Below, piece by piece: positions 7,561 through 16,716 of a stretch of 64,000 nt of DNA (positions within the stretch are counted from its first letter, which is position 1; each line of letters begins with the position of its first letter). Source of the DNA: Tsukamurella asaccharolytica (lineage in GTDB: Bacteria > Actinomycetota > Actinomycetes > Mycobacteriales > Mycobacteriaceae); the NCBI RefSeq assembly GCF_007858435.1, contig NZ_VIGW01000003.1:1-64000 (forward strand). Reading direction: 5' to 3'. The position numbers and the translations under genes are program-made. Below the pieces are notes generated by a model. It saw only the letters and a list, made by a program, of their open reading frames with translations, was not told the origin of the DNA and did not search any database.

Positions 7561-8927
7561 CGGCCGCCGCGGCCGAAGAGCACCGTGCCCACCGAGATCA
7601 GCAGGATCTTCGTGTCGAGCCACAGGCTCCAGTTCTCGATGTAGTAGTTGTCGTACGAGGCCCGGTCCCGGATGTCGGTGTCGCCGCGCAGCCCGTGGAT
7701 CGCGGCCCAGCCGGTGAGTCCCACCATCACCCGGTGGCGGGACTGATAGGCGGGGATCTCCGCGCCGAAGCGGTTCGCGAAGTGCGGCCGTTCGGGTCGC
7801 GGGCCGACCACGGACATGTCGCCGCGCACCACGTTCCACAGCTGCGGCAGCTCGTCGATGGAATGGCGCCGTAGGAACCTGCCGAGGCGCGTGATGCGGA
7901 GCTGCTCGTCGGTCCAGTCGCGATCCGACTCCTCGTCGGGCACGGGCCGCATGGTGCGGAACTTGTAGAGCGAGAACAGGCGCCCGTCCTGCCCGACGCG
8001 CGTCTGCCGGAAGAGGATCGGCGCGTTCGGCTCCTGGATCTTGATCGCCACCGCCACCAGGAGTAGCAGCGGCGACAGCAGCACCAGGCCGAGGCTCGAG
8101 GTCAGGAGCGAGGTGACGCGCTTGACCCGCCAGTGGCTCGTACGCAGGGCCAGGCGCCGCACCAGCACCAGCGGCGTGGTGTGGATCCGGTCCATGTCCC
8201 GGTCCTGGTGCACGAACTCGTAGAGCCGCGGAACCACGTAGATCTCACAGTCGAGGGTGTCGCACTCGCGGAGCGGCTCGACGAGCGTGGCATCCCGATC
8301 GCGGGAGAACGCCACGATGACGGTGGCGATCTCCCGCTCGCGGATCAGGCCCGCCAGATCCCGCTGGCGGGGGATCACCTCCACCGGAAAGGCGGTCGCG
8401 TCGAGGGGGTCGTCATCCATCACCAGGACCGGACGCAGCCCGTACTCCGGGAACTCGATCATCGAGTGCACGAGGTCGCCGGCGACCTTGCCGCCGCCGA
8501 TCACCAGGGTTCGGCCACCGCGCTCCGGATGCCGGGCGCGGTTGCGCCGGACCGCCCCGTAGTAGAGCACCCGCACAGCGAACAACACCACCCAGCACAC
8601 CACGGCGCCGATCAGGTGGGAGTGGTCGTGCTGCCAGACCGTGATGACGCCGAGGGGTGCGAGCATCCACCCTGCGATCGCCAGCTGCGGCACCGAATCG
8701 AGGGCGCTCAGCGTGACCCGCGTGCGGTACAGCCCGAACAGGTAGAAGACGCTCACGGTGGCCGCGCCGCCGATGACGCCCTCGATCGCATGACTGAGAT
8801 GGGAGGTCGAGGAGTTGTTGGTCACCGCCAGGAACATGGAGACCACGATGAAGTCGAGGAGCGCGAGCACCCACGAGTGGCGGCGCATGCGACGGCCGCT
8901 CCCGGCGGGCGCGTCTTTCGTTGCCAT
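7557..8927 (-). CDS. polyprenyl-phosphate sugar-1-phosphate transferase (WbaP/WcaJ-like)
   Basis: The 456-residue membrane protein has four N-terminal membrane helices, a Rossmann-like middle (RTLVIGGGKVAGDLVH), one more helix, and the C-terminal bacterial sugar transferase domain with LFSLYKFRTM, IDELPQLWNVVRGDMSVVGPRPE and a membrane anchor. The family puts the first sugar phosphate on undecaprenyl phosphate and so starts a glycan repeat unit. The ATG at 8927 was chosen because GGGGAG lies 5 bases upstream; an in-frame start 17 codons earlier lacks such a site. It presumably starts the glycan on which the neighbouring glycosyltransferases act. The sugar is unknown. Confidence 0.92.
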   Translation of the reverse strand: MATKDAPAGSGRRMRRHSWVLALLDFIVVSMFLAVTNNSSTSHLSHAIEGVIGGAATVSVFYLFGLYRTRVTLSALDSVPQLAIAGWMLAPLGVITVWQHDHSHLIGAVVCWVVLFAVRVLYYGAVRRNRARHPERGGRTLVIGGGKVAGDLVHSMIEFPEYGLRPVLVMDDDPLDATAFPVEVIPRQRDLAGLIREREIATVIVAFSRDRDATLVEPLRECDTLDCEIYVVPRLYEFVHQDRDMDRIHTTPLVLVRRLALRTSHWRVKRVTSLLTSSLGLVLLSPLLLLVAVAIKIQEPNAPILFRQTRVGQDGRLFSLYKFRTMRPVPDEESDRDWTDEQLRITRLGRFLRRHSIDELPQLWNVVRGDMSVVGPRPERPHFANRFGAEIPAYQSRHRVMVGLTGWAAIHGLRGDTDIRDRASYDNYYIENWSLWLDTKILLISVGTVLFGRGGR

Positions 8928-9038
8928 GTGCTCCCCGAATATTTCCGATCGTGCTCGCGTCAGTCGAATATAGGACACCTCGGCGTGGTGGCGACAACCA
9001 GCGCTGTCCCCGCCGCCGCCGCGCGTAGGGTGAGCGGC
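8928..9038. promoter_or_regulatory. divergent promoter region, phosphotransferase / condensation protein
   Basis: The gap holds two direct CGAATAT repeats, at 8936 and 8965. The second, read on the minus strand, gives TATATT, a good -10 element for the phosphotransferase gene with a leader of about 30 bases. No promoter elements for the plus-strand gene are clear. Confidence 0.4.
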
Positions 9039-10457
9039 GTGCAGCCCCTTCCGTCCCAGGTCGCGATGCTGCAGCTCGCCGCCCAGCGCCCCGGCTCACG
9101 GGCACTGGCTGTCGACGCGGCGTGGCGCACGGACCTCCCGATCGACACGAACGCGCTGGTACGGGCGGCGACCGCTGCGCTCGACGAAACCGAGGCGGCG
9201 GCGATCGGGGTGGTGATCGACGGCGCGGCCCGCTTCGTGCCCGCCGCCCGCGCACCCGTCGGAACGGAGTCCTTCCCCTCGGAGGAGCGATTCCGGACGT
9301 GGCGCGCCGCCGGCACCCTGCCGCTCGACGGCGGGCCCCTCGTCCGCGCCACGGTCGCGCGCATCGGGGCCGCGCACGCCGTCCGCCTGCTCGCCCACCA
9401 CGCCGTGCTCGACGGCTACGCCATCGCCCGCGTCTTCCGCCGGATCGTGGAACGGCTGCGCGCCGAGGCCGACGGTGCGCCGCTGCCGTACGAGCGCCGC
9501 GGCGACCTCGGCGCGCTCGCCGCCGCGGCCGCGCCGCTCCGCCCGCCCGCGCCCTCCTTCTGGTCCGCCGCGACCGACGGCGTGGGCGAACCGGGCCGCG
9601 AGATCGGCTTCTCCGACCGCGCCGCATCGCCGGCCGACGCCCCCCGGCAGGAGCGGGCACGGATCACCGTGCCGGGCATCGCGGGCCGCCGCGCGTGGCC
9701 GGGGGAGGCCGTCGGCATCGTCGCCGCGTACACCGCCCGGCACCTCGGCGCCGACGACGCTCGCGTGGGCGTCACCGCCTCCCTGCGCCGCACCGCGCTC
9801 GAGCGGGCCACTCCCACGCAGTGGATGGCCGTCGTGCCGGCCCGCCTCGCCGTGCCACCCGGCGTCACCCCCGCGGTCCTGGCGGCCGATCTCCAGCTCT
9901 GGCTCGCCGCAGCGTCCGAGCGCATCGCCCAGGGGGAGCGGCCCGAACAGCTCCTGACCGCGGTCCCCGCCGCGTGGCGCACCGGTCGCCTGTACGGGCC
10001 CATCGTCAACGTCCTGCCGGACGTGCGGGTCGAGGGCTGGTCGCTCGACGTCACCGCGTGGGGTCCGGTCGCGGACTGCCTGATCTCGGTGTATCCCGAG
10101 CCGGGCGACGAGCTCGTCGTCGACGGCGTCTTCCACCCGGCCGGCTACGATGCCGCGCGGGCCGCGGCGCACGTGGACGCGATCGCCGCTCTGCTCGGTA
10201 GGGCACTCCGCGCGCCGCACGTCCCGGTCCCCGATGTCCCTGCGCGGCCGGTGGATCCGGACCGGATCGCGGTGCCCGGCGGGTGGGCAGTGCCCGCCCG
10301 GATCCGGGACGCGCTGATCGCCGCCGGCTTCCCCGCCGACCGGATCGAACTGCGGACGGAACCGGCGGTCACCGTCGTGCTGCACGGCGCGGTCCTCGAG
10401 CGCCTGCCGGAGGCGCGGGCGGTGCTGCCTCCCGGGGTCCGCGTCCGGTGCGGCTGA
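9039..10457 (+). CDS. free-standing condensation-domain protein
   Basis: The 472-residue protein has the active-site motif HHAVLDG (residues 120-126) of nonribosomal-peptide condensation domains and PapA-type acyltransferases, a core matching the two-lobed fold, and an extra C-terminal stretch of about 60 residues after APHVPVPDVPARP. No adenylation or carrier domain is attached. Such enzymes join a carrier-bound acyl or aminoacyl group to an amine or hydroxyl acceptor. In this locus the carrier would be the 79-residue protein and the acceptor a glycan or lipid-linked sugar; that is inference. Start: GTG with AGGG 9 bases upstream; a GTG three codons earlier is also possible. A PapA-like lipid acyltransferase is the alternative reading. 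Confidence 0.8.
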   Translation: MQPLPSQVAMLQLAAQRPGSRALAVDAAWRTDLPIDTNALVRAATAALDETEAAAIGVVIDGAARFVPAARAPVGTESFPSEERFRTWRAAGTLPLDGGPLVRATVARIGAAHAVRLLAHHAVLDGYAIARVFRRIVERLRAEADGAPLPYERRGDLGALAAAAAPLRPPAPSFWSAATDGVGEPGREIGFSDRAASPADAPRQERARITVPGIAGRRAWPGEAVGIVAAYTARHLGADDARVGVTASLRRTALERATPTQWMAVVPARLAVPPGVTPAVLAADLQLWLAAASERIAQGERPEQLLTAVPAAWRTGRLYGPIVNVLPDVRVEGWSLDVTAWGPVADCLISVYPEPGDELVVDGVFHPAGYDAARAAAHVDAIAALLGRALRAPHVPVPDVPARPVDPDRIAVPGGWAVPARIRDALIAAGFPADRIELRTEPAVTVVLHGAVLERLPEARAVLPPGVRVRCG

Positions 10458-10518
10458 GGTTTTGCCGGAATGGCACAGGAACTTGCCGTGGGCGGGCGGG
10501 GCGCGGCACCGTGGAGCC

Positions 10519-11430
10519 ATGACCGAGCACGCACGGGGACACGGACACGCGCACACCCGCCCGGACTGGGCGGCGCTCGCCGCCGAGATCGAGGCCGAGG
10601 GTGAGACCCTGCTGCCGTACGTGACGCAGGCGCTCGACGCGATCGCCGAGCGGATCGCGGCGCCCGCGACGGTGCTCGACGTGGGCTCCGGGCCGGGCGT
10701 CTTCACCGCCGCCCTCGCGGCCCGGTTCCCCACGGCCCGCGTCATCGCGGTCGACGGTGCGCCGGAGCTGCTGGACCGGGCCCGGGCGCGCGCGGCGGGC
10801 GTCGGCCACCCGGTCGAGGGGCTGCGCACCGACCTGCCCGCCGGCGTCGCCGAGCTGCCCGCCGCCGATCTCGTGTGGACCGCGCAGACCCTGCATCATC
10901 TCGGTGACCAGAGCGCCGCCGTAGGCGCCCTCGCGGGCCGGTTGAACCCGGGCGGCGTGCTGGCCGTGGCCGAGGGCGGCTTGCCCTCGCGGTTCCTCCC
11001 GCGCGACATCGGGCTCGGACGCCCGGGGCTCGCGGACCGCCTCGACGCGCTGCAGGCGGTCGGCTTCGGGGAGATGCGGGACGCGCTCGGCGGCACCGTC
11101 GACGTACCGGAGGACTGGCCCGCGCTGCTCCGGGCGGCGGGGTTGCGCGACGTGCGCGCCCGGACCTTCCTGGTGGACCGGCCCGCGCCGCTCGACGACG
11201 GGACGCGCCGCGGCGTCGCGCACCTGCTGGGCCGCTACCTGCGGATGGCCGACCGGCTCGACCCGGACGACGCCCAGGTGCTGCGCCGGCTGACCGACCC
11301 GGACGACCCGCAGGGGGTGCGACGCCGCCCCGATGTCTTCGTGCTGGCCGCACGAACGGTGTACATCGGGACGGCGCCGGGACCGTCGTCGGGGACTAGG
11401 AGATCGTCGCGACTCCGTCGCGGAAGGTGA
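10519..11430 (+). CDS. class I SAM-dependent methyltransferase
   Basis: The 303-residue protein carries the SAM-binding glycine loop VLDVGSGPGVFTAAL (about residue 55), an acidic strand end VIAVDGAPELL, and DLVWTAQTLHHL as motif III. The N-terminus is His-rich (HARGHGHAHTRPDW). The ATG lies 3 bases after a GTGGAG site. Its last 35 bases overlap the convergent LGFP lipoprotein gene. The substrate is not evident. It lies 61 bases after the condensation-domain gene and may or may not belong to that pathway. Confidence 0.85.
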   Translation: MTEHARGHGHAHTRPDWAALAAEIEAEGETLLPYVTQALDAIAERIAAPATVLDVGSGPGVFTAALAARFPTARVIAVDGAPELLDRARARAAGVGHPVEGLRTDLPAGVAELPAADLVWTAQTLHHLGDQSAAVGALAGRLNPGGVLAVAEGGLPSRFLPRDIGLGRPGLADRLDALQAVGFGEMRDALGGTVDVPEDWPALLRAAGLRDVRARTFLVDRPAPLDDGTRRGVAHLLGRYLRMADRLDPDDAQVLRRLTDPDDPQGVRRRPDVFVLAARTVYIGTAPGPSSGTRRSSRLRRGR

Positions 11431-11989
11431 TCGTCCCGTGCTGGAAGGTCTGCTTGATCCCGCCGTTCTCGGCGGACTCGTCGCTGGTGGGGTAGCCGAG
11501 CCTGCCGGATTCGTGGCCCTCGGCGCCCCACTTCTGGCCGATCACGCCGTGCACGACGTGCGCGCCCGAGGCCTCGGACCAGTAGATGGTGCCGCCCGTG
11601 AGGGTGAGGTACCTGCCCTTGCCGTCCGGCAGGGTCGCGACGGGCCCGAGCGGCGCACCGAGGTGGCCCTTCTCGTAGCCGTAGGTGGCGTACGCGGCGA
11701 TGAGCGGTCCGTCGGTCAGGGTGACCTCGGTGCCGCCGGGCGTCGCGATCGTCGTCGACGGCACGGCGGCCTTCGACTCGGAGCCCGCGCCGTTCGCTCC
11801 GGATTCCCCCGCCCCGGAGCCGTTCGTTCCGGATTCCCCCGCGCCGGAGGCAGCGTCCCCGGCGGCCGACGTCGCGGCGTCCTTCGCGTCGGTCGCGGTG
11901 TCGCCGGCGTTGTCACAGGCGGAGGCGGTCAGGGTCAGCGCGACGGCGGCGGCGACTGCACCGAGCGTCCGTGTGATCCGAGTGTTCAT
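11396..11989 (-). CDS. LGFP-repeat lipoprotein
   Basis: The 197-residue protein has a lipoprotein signal peptide ending in the lipobox LTASAC (Cys25), a Gly/Ser/Ala-rich linker, and a C-terminal domain with LGFP repeats such as GHLGAPLGPVATLPDGKGRY and GHESGRLGYPTSDES. LGFP repeats in mycolic-acid bacteria are thought to hold proteins at the arabinogalactan or mycolate layer. It is monocistronic as far as visible. The function beyond wall association is unknown. Confidence 0.88.
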   Translation of the reverse strand: MNTRITRTLGAVAAAVALTLTASACDNAGDTATDAKDAATSAAGDAASGAGESGTNGSGAGESGANGAGSESKAAVPSTTIATPGGTEVTLTDGPLIAAYATYGYEKGHLGAPLGPVATLPDGKGRYLTLTGGTIYWSEASGAHVVHGVIGQKWGAEGHESGRLGYPTSDESAENGGIKQTFQHGTITFRDGVATIS

Positions 11990-12051
11990 CAGAGCTCCCT
12001 TCGGCAGCGTGAATTGAACACCCGGAGTGTAACCACACTTCCGAGCGGATT

Positions 12052-12819
12052 TCAGCGCGGGCGCACCGTCTGGATCTGCGTCACCGTTCCGACCGGGCCG
12101 GTGCTGTCGTGAATGACGGAATGGGTCAGACCTGCGCCTTCGGGTCCGGTGGACACCCGTGTGTCGAAGCCGACGGCCCCTCCGACCGGGTCGCGGAAGA
12201 GGTGCGCCGTCAGGTCCAGATTCGGGTACGCGACCTCTTCCGGGGTGAACCGGGGCGCCATTCCGTTCGCGATATCAAATAGCCGGGCCGCCTGCGCGAT
12301 CGGCCCGGTCGGCTCGTCGAGGAGCGGGACGGCGGACTCGACCCAGTACGTCGCGCGGCCGGGGCGCACCTGGACGCGGCGGGCGCGTGCGGAGGCGATG
12401 AAGCCGCCGGGCCACGTCGCGCTGGGGTCGCATTCGGGCATCTGCTCGGCGGGCGGTATCGGTTCCAGTTCGGAGCCCGCGACCGCGCGCGTGTCGCGCC
12501 GGTCGAGCAGCCACGCCCGCAGGACGAGCCCGGCGCGGCCGCCGTGGCTCAGCACCGCCTCGACGAGTTCGATGGTGCGGCCGGGCCGCACCACCCGCAC
12601 GTCCACCTCGACGGTGTCCATCGGCAGGGTGCCGAGGATGTCGTAGGACAGGCGCGCGATCCGCAGGCCGTCGTCGCGGCGCGCGTCCCGGTCCTGCTCG
12701 ACCGCGTGGGCGAGGAGCCCCATGGGGGGAGCGATGTGCTGCTCCTCGGTGTTCCATCCGCCGGAGACGTGCTCGGTGGGACGGAACGCGGTCGCGGAGA
12801 CCCGGTCGAAGTACGGCAT
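12052..12819 (-). CDS. thioesterase family protein (double hot-dog)
   Basis: The 255-residue protein resembles the acyl-CoA thioesterase-like family with two hot-dog halves. N-terminal features are GGWNTEEQHIAPPMGLLAHAV and RIARLSYDILGTLP, and the second half has ANGMAPRFTPEEVAYPNLDLT. Mycobacteriales carry many paralogues of unknown substrate. Start: the ATG before PYFDRVSATAF; the longer in-frame reading adds an unlikely basic tail. It is probably cytoplasmic and acts on fatty acyl-CoA or related thioesters. Confidence 0.8.
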   Translation of the reverse strand: MPYFDRVSATAFRPTEHVSGGWNTEEQHIAPPMGLLAHAVEQDRDARRDDGLRIARLSYDILGTLPMDTVEVDVRVVRPGRTIELVEAVLSHGGRAGLVLRAWLLDRRDTRAVAGSELEPIPPAEQMPECDPSATWPGGFIASARARRVQVRPGRATYWVESAVPLLDEPTGPIAQAARLFDIANGMAPRFTPEEVAYPNLDLTAHLFRDPVGGAVGFDTRVSTGPEGAGLTHSVIHDSTGPVGTVTQIQTVRPR

Positions 12820-12898
12820 GGGGTGAGCGTACGCCTCCGACCGGCGTAGATCGGGCGAGGGGTTAACTCTTAATAACTGAAATTGGGTGGCGGGAAGG

Positions 12899-12937
12899 GC
12901 CGCGCCCCGCACACCGGGGTGGTGTACGGGGCGCGGC
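12899..12937 (-). terminator. stem-loop after katG
   Basis: An 11-base perfect stem (GCCGCGCCCCG with CGGGGCGCGGC) encloses a second ACACC/GGTGT stem and a short loop, directly after the katG stop. There is no clear U-run, as is common in high-GC actinobacteria. It may also end transcription from the other side. Confidence 0.7.
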
Positions 12938-12957
12938 TGCCGGCCGGAGGAAGAGGA

Positions 12958-15177
12958 TCAGGCCTTCACATCGAACCGGTCCGCGTTGGCGAGCTTGGTC
13001 CACGCTGCGACGAAGTCGCCCACGAACTTCTCGCCGGCGTCGGCGGCTCCGTAGACCTCCGCGATACCGCGGAGGATCGAGTTGGAGCCGAAGACGAGGT
13101 CGGCGCGCGTGGCCGTCCACTTCTTCTCGCCCGTCGCGCGGTCGGTGCCCACGTAGGTCGCGTCGTCGTCGGACGCCGGGGCCCACTGGACCGACATGTC
13201 GAGCAGGTTGACGAACCAATCGTTGCTCAGCGTGCCGGGGCGATCGGTGAACACGCCCGCCTCCGACCCGCCGTAGTTGTTGCCCAGTACCCGGAGGCCG
13301 CCGAGGAGCACGGTCATCTCCGGCGCGGTGAGCCCGAGCAGGTTCGCCTTCTCGACGAGGAGGTACTCCGCCGGCAGCGGCGCGCCCTTCGCGACGTAGT
13401 TGCGGAAGGCGTCGAACCGCGGCTCCAGCGCCGCGAAGGACTCGACGTCGGTGTCCTCCTGGGTCGCGTCGGTGCGGCCCGGCGTGAACGGGATCGTCAC
13501 GTCGACGCCTGCGGCCTTGGCCGCCTGCGCGACGCCGGCGTTGCCCGCGAGCACGACGACGTCGGCGAACGAGACCTTCTTGCCCGACTCGGAGTTCCAC
13601 GCGTCGGCCACGCCCTCGAGCGTGCGGATCACCTGGGCCAGCTCGTCCGGCTCGTTGACCTCCCAGCCGGCCTGCGGCTGCAGGCGCAGGCGCCCGCCGT
13701 TGGCGCCGCCGCGCTTGTCGGTGCGGCGGAACGAGGAGAACGCCGCCCACGCGGTCTTGACGAGCTGAGCGGTGGTCAGGCCGGTGGCCAGAATGCGCTC
13801 GGTGATGGCGTCGGCATCGGCCGCATCGATCGGGGCGCCCTCGGCGGCGGGGACCGGGTCCTGCCACAGGTGCTCGGTCGCGGGGACCAGCGGGCCGATG
13901 TAGCGGGAGGTCGGCCCCATGTCGCGGTGGAGCAGCTTGAACCAGGCCTTGGCGAAGGCGTCGGCGAGCTCCTGCGGGTTGTCGAGCCAGCGCTGGGTGA
14001 TGGCGCCGTAGATCGGGTCGAATCGCATGGTGAGGTCGGTCGTGAGCATCGACGGGTGCGTCTTCCCCGTGCCGAAGGCCTCGGGCACCGAGTCCGCGCC
14101 GCCACCGTCCTTGGGGCGCCACTGACTCGCACCCGCGGGGCTCTGGAACAGTTCCCATTCGTTGCCGTACAGGGTCTCGAGGAAGCTGTTGTCCCACGTG
14201 GTGGGCGTGTGCGTCCAGATGACCTCGAGGCCGCTGGTCACGGCGTCGGGGCCGACACCGGTGCCGTTGCCGCCCTTCCAGCCGAAGCCCTGCTGCTCGA
14301 TCGGCGCGGCCTCGGGCTCGGGACCGTTCTCGACGGGTCCCGCGCCGTGCGTCTTGCCGAACGTGTGACCGCCGACGATGAGGGCCGCGGTCTCCTCGTC
14401 GTTCATCGCCATGCGGCCGAAGGTCTCGCGGATGTCGGCGGCGGCGGCCAGGAAGTCCGGAACGCCCTCCGGGCCCTCGGGGTTGACGTAGATGAGACCC
14501 ATGTGGGTGGCGCCGAGCGGCTGGTCGAGCTCTCGGTTGCCGGAGAACCGGCCGTCGGAGCCGAGCCACGTGTGCTCGGGACCCCAGTAGACGTCCTCGG
14601 GCTCCGCGACGTCAGCGCGACCGAAGGCGAAACCCTCCGTGGTGAAACCCATGTCCTCGAGGGCGACGTTGCCCGCGAACACGATCAGGTCGGCCCAGGA
14701 CAGCTTGCGGCCGTACTTCTGCTTCACCGGCCACAGCAGGCGGCGCGCCTTGTCCAGGCTGACGTTGTCGGGCCAGCTGTTGAGGGGGGCGAAGCGCTGC
14801 AGGCCCGCACCACCGCCGCCGCGCCCGTCCGTGGTGCGGTAGGTACCCGCGGAGTGCCACGCCATGCGGATGAACAGGGGGCCGTAGTGGCCGAAGTCGG
14901 CGGGCCACCAGTCCTGCGACTCGTGCATGACGGCGACGACATCGGCGCGGACGGCGTTCACGTCGAGCGTGGCGACCTCGGCCGCGTAGTCGAAGTCGGC
15001 ACCCAGGGGGTCACCTTCGGCGGGGTTGTTGGCGAGCACCTTCAGGTTGATCTCGTCGGGCCACCAGTCGCGGTTGCCACCGCCGGCCACGGGCGGGCGC
15101 AGTGAGCCGTGGGCGACAGGGCAACCGCCGCTTCCGCTCGTCTGTTCCTGGGGGGAGGTGGTCTGATCCTCGGACAC
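12958..15177 (-). CDS. katG: catalase-peroxidase
   Basis: The 739-residue protein is full length for KatG. It shows the distal haem side [10 protein letters not shown] (Trp and His), the adduct Tyr in [11 protein letters not shown], and the proximal His in [14 protein letters not shown]-terminal half repeats the fold without haem, as usual. It breaks down hydrogen peroxide and acts as a peroxidase. In mycobacteria KatG activates isoniazid, and the serine matching position 315 of the tuberculosis enzyme is present ([10 protein letters not shown]). Start: GTG with GAGAGG 6 bases upstream; upstream in-frame codons have no such site. No furA gene precedes it, unlike in many mycobacteria. Confidence 0.97.
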   Translation of the reverse strand: MSEDQTTSPQEQTSGSGGCPVAHGSLRPPVAGGGNRDWWPDEINLKVLANNPAEGDPLGADFDYAAEVATLDVNAVRADVVAVMHESQDWWPADFGHYGPLFIRMAWHSAGTYRTTDGRGGGGAGLQRFAPLNSWPDNVSLDKARRLLWPVKQKYGRKLSWADLIVFAGNVALEDMGFTTEGFAFGRADVAEPEDVYWGPEHTWLGSDGRFSGNRELDQPLGATHMGLIYVNPEGPEGVPDFLAAAADIRETFGRMAMNDEETAALIVGGHTFGKTHGAGPVENGPEPEAAPIEQQGFGWKGGNGTGVGPDAVTSGLEVIWTHTPTTWDNSFLETLYGNEWELFQSPAGASQWRPKDGGGADSVPEAFGTGKTHPSMLTTDLTMRFDPIYGAITQRWLDNPQELADAFAKAWFKLLHRDMGPTSRYIGPLVPATEHLWQDPVPAAEGAPIDAADADAITERILATGLTTAQLVKTAWAAFSSFRRTDKRGGANGGRLRLQPQAGWEVNEPDELAQVIRTLEGVADAWNSESGKKVSFADVVVLAGNAGVAQAAKAAGVDVTIPFTPGRTDATQEDTDVESFAALEPRFDAFRNYVAKGAPLPAEYLLVEKANLLGLTAPEMTVLLGGLRVLGNNYGGSEAGVFTDRPGTLSNDWFVNLLDMSVQWAPASDDDATYVGTDRATGEKKWTATRADLVFGSNSILRGIAEVYGAADAGEKFVGDFVAAWTKLANADRFDVKA

Positions 15178-15279
15178 GGCGTTCCTCTCGGTACGGATGT
15201 GTGTACGGCTGGTGAAGCGGGGCGGCCGGGCTGGCGCCGCACCGTCCACTCTACGTCCGAGAGGCGACGGTTTCCAGGT

Positions 15280-15300
15280 TTTCTGGAATTACTCTAGAAA
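15280..15300. promoter_or_regulatory. imperfect palindrome upstream of katG
   Basis: Arms TTTCTGGA and TCTAGAAA (one mismatch) flank a 5-base spacer about 105 bases before the katG start. It is AT-rich against its surroundings. It could be an operator for a peroxide or iron regulator such as a Fur-type protein. A second, weaker inverted repeat (CCTATCG/CGGTAGG) lies near 15323-15339. The binding protein is inference only. Confidence 0.4.
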
Positions 15301-15404
15301 TACCGGAAAGTCGAGGTGAGGTGCCCTATCGGTGCGGTAGGAATGCCTTATCGGTCGGCTTCGCCCGGCGCTCCCACGCGGAGCCCTGGCGACGCCGAAC
15401 CGGC

Positions 15405-16688
15405 TCATCCACGCCGCCGCGGAAACGCAGCGGTGATGGCGTCGAGGAGCGCGGGGTAGCGCTTCGCCTCGGGGTGGCTGCCGGGCTTGCCGCTCGACAC
15501 GACGGCGGCCGCCAGGTCCCGCTCCGGGTCGGCCCACATCGCGATCTCGGTCAATCCGGTGTGGCCGAAAGCGGCGGGCGCGTGCCGCCCGAACGGGCCG
15601 AACCGCTCCGAACCGAGCATGTATCCCGTGCCCCACCGGAGCGGCGCGCCGCCGGTGGCGAAATCGGGTCGCAGGCGCCGTGCCTGCCGGGTCGCCGCCG
15701 CAAGGGTCTCCGGCTCCAGCACGCGGACCCCGTCGAGCTCGCCGCCGCGGCGCAGGATCTCCGCGAACCGCGACAACTCCTGCGCGGTCGAGACCAAGTT
15801 GGAGGAGGGCACGATGCCGGTGAGGAACTGCGGCGAGTTCGACATCGGCACGATCTGCTGCATGGTGCCGCCCACGACCTTGCGGAAGGCGGCCTCGACC
15901 GCGGGCGGCGCGGGCTTACCCGTCGCGTAGCTCAGTCCGACGGCGGGGAGATCCTGTGGCGCGACGCCGAAGTTGGTCCAGCGGAAGCCCAGCGGCTCGA
16001 GGATCTCGGTTCCGGCGATCTCGCGGATCGTCCGACCGGTGGCGGCCAGCACCAGCTCGCGGACCAGCGGCCCCCAGGTGAGCGCGTGGTAGAAGTGCAG
16101 CCGGCCGGGGGAGTAGACCGGCTTGATGCCGGCGAGCATCGCCCGCGTGTACTCGCTGTCCTCGGACCGCGTGAGGTCGGGGCGCGGACCGGTGTTGATG
16201 GGGATGCCGGCGCTGTGGGTCAGGACGTGCCGCACCGTGACCCGGTCCTTGCCGTCGCTGGTGAACTCCGGCATGTAGTCGGCGACCCGCGCCTCGAGAT
16301 CGAGGTCGCCCCGCTCGATGAGCCGATGCAGGACGGTGACCGCCACACCCTTCGCCGTGGAGTACGTGCAGAACGGCGTGTCGACGGTGACGGGCACGGG
16401 TTCCGCCGCGTCGTCCCTATTCGAGGGGAGCTCGGGACCGTTGCCGCGGGCATGGCCGACGGCCCGGTTGAGCACGACGCGGCCGCGGTGCCGCAGGCAC
16501 ACCTGGATCGCGGGCTGCATGCCCGCCGCGTACCAGGACCGCGCCGCGAGCCAGATCCGCTCCATCGCGCGCGGGTCCACCCCGGTGTGGTCCTCCGCGC
16601 CGATGTCGGTGACCGCGTCCAGGTCGCGCGGGACGCCGATGCGGCCCTCCTCGGGTGCGGGGGCCGCCGGCACGGTGTCGCTGCTCAC
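15405..16688 (-). CDS. serine hydrolase of the beta-lactamase fold (class C / EstB-like)
   Basis: The 427-residue protein has the SxxK motif STAK in PFCTYSTAKGVAV (about residue 111), a Tyr-containing second motif HFYHALTWG in the position of YxN, and the HxG-type motif FGHTGLTE near the C-terminus. The family includes esterases, DD-peptidases and beta-lactamases; mycobacteria have many esterase-like members. No signal peptide is seen, so a cytoplasmic esterase is more likely than a drug-resistance enzyme. It starts at GTG. katG follows 227 bases downstream on the same strand, and that gap has its own operator-like palindrome, so separate transcription is likely. Confidence 0.85.
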   Translation of the reverse strand: MSSDTVPAAPAPEEGRIGVPRDLDAVTDIGAEDHTGVDPRAMERIWLAARSWYAAGMQPAIQVCLRHRGRVVLNRAVGHARGNGPELPSNRDDAAEPVPVTVDTPFCTYSTAKGVAVTVLHRLIERGDLDLEARVADYMPEFTSDGKDRVTVRHVLTHSAGIPINTGPRPDLTRSEDSEYTRAMLAGIKPVYSPGRLHFYHALTWGPLVRELVLAATGRTIREIAGTEILEPLGFRWTNFGVAPQDLPAVGLSYATGKPAPPAVEAAFRKVVGGTMQQIVPMSNSPQFLTGIVPSSNLVSTAQELSRFAEILRRGGELDGVRVLEPETLAAATRQARRLRPDFATGGAPLRWGTGYMLGSERFGPFGRHAPAAFGHTGLTEIAMWADPERDLAAAVVSSGKPGSHPEAKRYPALLDAITAAFPRRRG

Positions 16689-16716
16689 GGGACGAGCCTA
16701 CGGATAGATTGGCGCG

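Noticed and set aside
12883-15105. A 740-codon plus-strand frame antisense to katG
   Set aside because: The minus strand encodes complete KatG; the plus reading has no family features and an odd composition.
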